Assembly (NCBI RefSeq): GCF_017654505.1
Contig: NC_054535.1
Location: forward strand, 81,407,603-81,471,602
Reading direction: 5' to 3'
Source: Polyodon spathula
Lineage: Eukaryota; Chordata; Actinopteri; Acipenseriformes; Polyodontidae
Length of the DNA stretch: 64,000 nucleotides
Made by a program: the position numbers and the translations under genes. Positions 59,147 through 64,000 of the stretch are shown piece after piece. The notes under the pieces are model-generated. The model was not told where the DNA came from. It made no database searches and saw nothing but the letters and a program-made list of their open reading frames with translations. The stretch's first letter is position 1. Each line of letters starts with the position of its first letter.

Positions 59147-59850
59147 TGTAACAGGGGAGATCTTTGCTGACTGTTTGGTACTGCAGGAAGGGGACAGCAG
59201 CCTCATGGATCCGTCTGTCAGTCATGGCAGTGACACGGAGAGGTGGGGAAGAGGGTGTGTTGGCTTTCCCTCTCTCTGAGTGGCTGAGGGGCAGGCCTTG
59301 GGGGATTGCTGACCCTATAAGATAATGCTGTGTTGCTCCCTTAGCCTGCCCCTGTAAGACAAAATGAGCCAGCTGGCAGAAGCTCTGCTGCCAGACCGAG
59401 CACAGCCAGAGAAGAACGAGCACTATGACAAATTAATTAAAAACAAAAAGGAATTTTTAGTAGCGGGGAAAAACTTGGACAGAACCCCAAACAGTACACA
59501 TAGGTTGAGGGAACGGGTGAGCATAGGACGGAGACCCCGGCCGTGTGGATAGCGACAGTTGGGGTAACGCTGCAGAGTGTAGTTTTATTACTGTGTTTTA
59601 CTTTCCCTTTTTCTTTCACCTTTTGTTTTCATTATTCTTTTGAGCACCTGTGAGTGTGCTGGTGTATACCTGTGTGGTAACCCTGTGGTCCTGATTACCG
59701 TTGCCAGGCAACAGACCCTTTGCGGGCTAAAGAGAAAAAAAAGGAAAATAATAAAACTGGGCACCAGTATGGTGTTTCAAAGAAACCTCTCCTGTTTGTG
59801 TCAGTGTATTGCCCATTAATTATTGCCCATAATTACTATTTACAGGTAAT
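59147..59850 (+). mobile_element. LTR-like unit (3' boundary uncertain)
   Basis: Begins TGTAACAGGGG, like LTR E and the unit at 35484. It has a purine-rich middle and an AATAAAAC signal near 59750, followed by a gtttgtgtcagtgtattgcc region similar in position to the 3' part of LTR E. No matching target duplication was found, so the end near 59850 is a guess. The 110-codon and 62-codon frames inside are probably incidental. Confidence 0.48.
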
Positions 59851-60076
59851 TTTTACTGCTTTATATGAAAACTTTAATGCAAATAATGCCTCCATGATAC
59901 CCAGAAAAATAGGTTTAAATAGTGCGCCTATCAGTGCTTAAAGCCTGGTTTTCAAACTAACTAGTTATCTCTCACTTTAAGGTGCACACTACGATTATAT
60001 GCGTTTAGTAAATACGGTGTGAATAAAGCTCATCTCATTATTCAGAACAGGGTGCCTCATTTAAATACATAATCAT

Positions 60077-61616
60077 GCATAAGAAAGTTTACAAACAAGA
60101 GGAGGCCATTTGTTTGGTTGTTAGTAGCTTATTGATCCCAGAATCTCATCAAGCAGCTTCTTGAAGGATCTCAGGGTGTCAGCTTCAACGACATTACAGG
60201 AGAGTTGGTTCCAGACCCTCACAATTCTCTGTGTAAAAAAGTGCCTCCTATTTTCTGTTCTGAATGCCCCTTTATCTAATCTCCACCCTCTGTATTTGTT
60301 TCTTTTTTCATGTCAAAAAATTCCCTTGAGTCGATATTGTCATTACCTTTTAGAATTTCGAATGCTTGAATCAGATCGCCACAAAGTCTTCTTTGTACAA
60401 GACTGAATAGATTAAATTATTTTAGCCTGTCTGCATAAGACATGCCTTTTAAATACGAAATAATTCTGGTCACTCTTCTTTGCACTATTTCTAGAGCAGC
60501 AATATCCTTTTTGTAGTGAGGTGAACTGAACACAATATTCTAGATGGGGTCTTACGAATGCATTGTAAAGTTTTAGCATTTCTTCCCTTGATTTAAATTC
60601 AACGCTTTTCATTATATATCCGAGCATTTTGTTGGCCTTTTTTATAGCTTCCCCACATTGTCTCGATGAAGACATTCTGAGTCAACAAACTTCTAGGTCT
60701 TTTTCATAGATTCTTTCTTCAATTTCAGTATCTCCCTGAGTGGCTAAGTGGAAACAGATGTAGGAGTGATGCAGTGAGTGACTGCAACAGACAGAGATGA
60801 TTGTAATCTGGTTTGGAGAGGATTTTATTGATTGTATCCAGGTCTGGCGACCAAACAATAATCCCTAAGCAATACATACCAATGTGTACTGCACGGGGTA
60901 AATAACAATAGTACTGCAGTCCCAAATAATAAACAAATAGTATCCGCCCCACAATAATAAAACACGGTCACCAGTCCTGGATGCGTGCAGTAGAGCTTGT
61001 GGTGGGTGATACAAGTTTATTTCATGACAGTGGTGAAGTGTTGTTCAGGCAACAGCTCTGGAAAAGTCTTAGCTGTCTGGTAATTCACAAACAAGACAAA
61101 TTACTAACAGACACAAAAACATACAAAACACTCATGATCCTGTTACATTCTCTGGGGTCTCTCACAGTCCTTCTAGGTTTGAATATAAAACCAAAGTGAA
61201 GGAACAGATGCTGTCACATGTGACTCCTTGGTAAAAGAGTGCAACAGACTCTCCAAACTGTGGCTTCTACGTCGTTTCCCTTCCGGGTCAATGTGTTATT
61301 GCAATGGAGTCTCAGCCCCTTCCAGGCTGGCCGACTTCCCCTGAACCCTGGGAAAGAACTGTCAGACCAGCCCATCCTCTGTTCTTGCTGCTTAGCTCCC
61401 TCACAGGTCAGGAGGGAGATTTACAACTACAACAACTGTATTTCTGTCCCATATGGTATTTCTAATGCACATTTTTATTCCCTGCATGCAGTAACTAGCA
61501 CTTTTCTTTATGAAAATGTCATTTGCCATGTGTCTGCCCAGTTCTGATTGCTGTCTAGATCATTTTGGATGACCTTTGCAGCTGGATCAGTGTTTGGCAC
61601 ACCTCCTCCTACCATA
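60077..61616 (-). mobile_element. CR1 LINE, second copy, split by an LTR
   Basis: The minus-strand 3' part of the same CR1 family as 18670-21522. The 3' end is at cataagaaag (60077). The sequence follows copy 1 to 60736 (tatctccc), is interrupted, and resumes at 61448 (cccatatgg) to about 61616, where it is 5'-truncated. It lacks about 16 bp of the 3' untranslated region (near 60108). Many substitutions and a shortened reading frame (60412-60675 encodes MSSSRQCGEAIKKANKMLGY) show it is older than copy 1. Confidence 0.9.
60737..61447 (-). mobile_element. Solo LTR, family A, minus strand, nested in CR1
   Basis: The complement matches the LTR at 8586 along its length (for example the cagacttggatacaatt block and the cctagaaggactgtgag-like block). 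It lies exactly between two pieces of CR1 that join when it is removed. The expected CACA end and one copy of the CTCCC target are shortened by a small deletion at the 61447 side; the other side also lost a few terminal bases. It is a solo LTR without internal genes. Confidence 0.85.
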
Positions 61617-61917
61617 GTGTGGCACAATAAAATCAGCATTGCACCATAATATGCCCACCATTTTGCGTGATAATGAATAAAATTGCAATAGTAAATATGG
61701 AAATCATGAACATGCTCACTAATTGCAATTATGGTGCACCATAATGTTTAGTGCCCTTTCGTAAATGAGGTCCAAGGAATGACACAATTTTTGGTGGTTC
61801 AGTGGTGGCAAACGATATTGCAGCCAACAATGCAACTGAAATGTTGTACTATAGTGTGCTCTGTAAATAAATAAAACCTGAGTGCCAAGGCCAGCATTTG
61901 CAACCGTCTTTGTTTCT
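61617..61917. other. Unannotated DNA
   Basis: Contains a gtgccctttcgtaaatgagg block near 61754 that resembles a DNA-transposon terminus, but no partner was confirmed. Confidence 0.4.
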
Positions 61918-61922
61918 CTCAC

Positions 61923-62350
61923 TGTCACATGGATGGCTTGGTGGTGTCAAACTTAACAAAACAAAATATTGAATACTAAATAAACTGCCCAATGGCCAAA
62001 ACAGACAAGCAAAAAAGACACTGAACAAACAAGTGTTATCATGCTGGTTTAAAGCCAGCACGAGTAGCAATTGTTTAATCTGTATAGATCTTACTGTCTC
62101 TCTCACGTTCTCCACTCTGAACAATCAACCTAGTTTTCTGCCTCTTTTGTGCAGCTGTGCATGGTTTCGATTGCTTCATAATCAGTCAATTGGGATCAGG
62201 CACATACTTTCACAGGGAAGGTAATTAACCCTTCCGTGCCAATGGTAAACACCCGTGCAACCAATACATATATCCATTTTAAAAAATAATAACACACCAC
62301 AAATACAAAATAATACATGTAAACACAAGGGCTGGGTGTACCCCGCCACA
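61923..62350 (-). mobile_element. Solo LTR, family B, minus strand, perfect target duplication
   Basis: A 428-bp unit, plus strand from TGTCACATGG to CCCGCCACA, with ctcac on both sides (61918-61922 and 62351-62355). It shares the gagtagcaattg and tctctctcacgttctcc blocks with the LTR at 49092. No internal genes accompany it. Confidence 0.85.
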
Positions 62351-62578
62351 CTCACCCACACCATTTTACAGTGGCAAAATAACTGTACGAGGTCTGCACA
62401 GGGAGTAGTAGTAGATATACTTACATATTTAATCTTTGCACTTAATATGAACTATGTTATTATCTGCTATTTCCTTCACTTTCATGGAACCATTAATAAG
62501 CTTGGTACTCAAAATTACGCTAAAAAAACTTAGTTTTGGAAAGTATATGCAGTATATTGCAGAGATAACCCCTCTTCT

Positions 62579-62581
<3 letters not shown>
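62351..62581. other. Unannotated DNA
   Basis: Short spacer. Nothing was recognised. Confidence 0.5.

Positions 62582-62619
<38 letters not shown>
62582..62619. repeat. (CA)n microsatellite
   Basis: About 19 CA units, followed by a short TA stretch. Confidence 0.96.
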
Positions 62620-62625
<6 letters not shown>

Positions 62626-62626
62626 C

Positions 62627-62830
62627 AGGGCCCTGCTTGTAAATAGTGTTGATTTGTGTATTGGTGGTGGTGGTTGGCAGGGATGGGGTTAATTCCTTTA
62701 AGGAAGGGAAAATCCTTTGTTTGGGTGAGTGTACTCTGTGAGATAGAATTGTGTATTATTCGGTGGAAGTCGATGAAGGCGACTACCCAGGCTGACAGCA
62801 CTGTTAGTATTTGTTATTGTTTTGTAGTGA
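62627..62830 (+). mobile_element. LTR fragment, family B-like, plus strand
   Basis: Contains agggccctgcttgtaaatag near 62627, tggcagggatggggttaatt near 62675, and the conserved GAAGGCGACTACCCAGGC box at about 62775. All correspond in order to the complement of the family B LTRs. Both ends are lost. Confidence 0.5.
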
Positions 62831-63919
62831 TTGAACCAATGAATCCACTGAATGATTTGGTTCACAAAAAGATTCACTGCGCCGAAGCACTTTATGCTCT
62901 TTAGTGTCATCTCTTGATAGATCTGCACAACTCAATACATTGAGAGTAAAGACAGCCCCATATTTCCAGAGAGAAGTCCACTTTATTAAAGGCCAATTGC
63001 AATTTCATGTTAAATATTATCGGTTAATTGGGCATCAATAATGTCTCGGTTAATTTTTTTTTTTTTTTTTAATTGCCTGGAATATTTATTTATTTTTACA
63101 TATCAACCACACATGCAATTAACTAATAAAACCTTCTTAAATAATCATACTAGAAATATCTTATCGAAAACAAGCTATTGCTGCTTGAAATAAAAGACAG
63201 CAGTGTGTGTAAGATGTATTCTTCGGTGGCACATGTAGTATGCAGTAGCTCTAGCTATAAAGTAGCGAGGTGGAAAATAGTGAATTCAAATCCCTGCCGT
63301 CTCCATTTTTAAAGAAATTGTGTACTCCATCCTTTTTTACCAATAATGTTCATAAAGAGCTCTGTTTATACATATTTAATTATTTTTTGTTTGTTGTTGA
63401 TTGAAAAAAAAAAATGCAAATGTTTATGAAATATAAAACAAAAAGCAGCATCTTGATTTAAAAAAATAAACAAAAAACATTCCTTTCAGCTTGACTGAAA
63501 CAAGACACTGTGAGCACTGTTTATAAAAAGAGTACGTATTGGGTAGAAAACACAGTTTCCTTCCTATCAGGTACTGCTAAACACAGTTTATGGGTCACAC
63601 GACATAGTGGTTCAAATTAATCGCTTGAACCTTTCCTTTGTAACATTGTTTGCTTCAATAGGTTCATGTGGGGTCAAAACAGCTGAGGCTTCAGTCCCAT
63701 CACTATTGTTTTGTTTAAACCTTTTATTTTGGCCCTTGTGCCAGTTACATTGTTCCTGTGTTTTTGTTGATGGTGTTCGTGACTTTTTTTGTTTGGCCAT
63801 ATACTGTATGATCTCATGGGCTAATTTAGTAAGCACCATCTCAGTTCTGTATTCAGACTTCAGTGCCAAGCATTGCATTCTGGTTTGCATAAATGTGTCT
63901 TTTTTGGGAAAGACTGCAT

Positions 63920-63922
<3 letters not shown>
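62831..63922. other. Unannotated DNA
   Basis: The 103-codon minus-strand frame at 63612-63923 has a basic, Lys/Gln-rich composition but no domain I recognise, and it begins inside the microsatellite edge. A T-run lies near 63053-63071. Nothing else was recognised. Confidence 0.4.

Positions 63923-64000
<78 letters not shown>
63923..64000. repeat. (TA)n-(TG)n compound microsatellite, runs off the window
   Basis: About 58 bp of TA followed by at least 10 TG units up to the window edge. Confidence 0.97.

Overview
This window looks like an AT-rich, repeat-saturated non-coding stretch of a vertebrate genome. The most likely source is a ray-finned fish, and a non-teleost such as a sturgeon or paddlefish is a reasonable guess. 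That guess rests on the mix of element families: CR1 LINEs with an octamer tail, a Tx1/L1-like LINE, Tc1 and mariner elements, several hAT lineages, a tyrosine-recombinase retroelement, many solo LTRs, and a tRNA-headed SINE whose consensus I recall from such fishes. The species call is inference from memory and has not been searched. I found no convincing host exon, no host promoter, no true tRNA or rRNA gene and no CRISPR array. Every coding signal I can name belongs to a transposable element.

Layout. 0-7.8 kb: a SINE on the minus strand, a short LINE C-terminal relic, and an unusual cluster of three tRNA-like units, two of them head to head. 7.9-9.3 kb: a hAT-type terminus with two solo LTRs of opposite orientation inserted side by side at its end. 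13.5-17.5 kb: three LTR-like units and a mariner MITE. 17.5-21.9 kb: a decayed hAT transposon with a perfect 8-bp target duplication, into which a nearly intact CR1 LINE inserted in the opposite orientation. 22.5-25.6 kb: a G/A-rich block with a tyrosine-recombinase relic. 25.6-38.5 kb: MITEs, AT microsatellites, one short interstitial telomere-like repeat, and complex single-copy-looking DNA that may include conserved non-coding elements. 38.5-44.2 kb: a Tx1/L1-like LINE fragment, a SINE interrupted by a small LTR-like insert, a palindromic MITE, a deleted Tc1 element, and a solo LTR with a perfect target duplication. 44.2-55.9 kb: mostly unrecognised DNA, one more solo LTR and a hairpin element. 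55.9-64 kb: a second hAT transposase relic, several LTRs, a second CR1 copy split by an LTR, and a terminal TA/TG microsatellite.

The elements do not form a pathway. What can be read is a relative insertion history. The hAT at 17.5 kb came before the CR1 inside it. The CR1 at 60 kb came before the LTR inside it. The SINE at 41.3 kb came before its insert. The hAT end at 8.16 kb came before both LTRs beside it. Five-base duplications flank four LTRs (two perfect, two with one mismatch), which fixes their boundaries and shows they are solo LTRs rather than parts of full-length elements.
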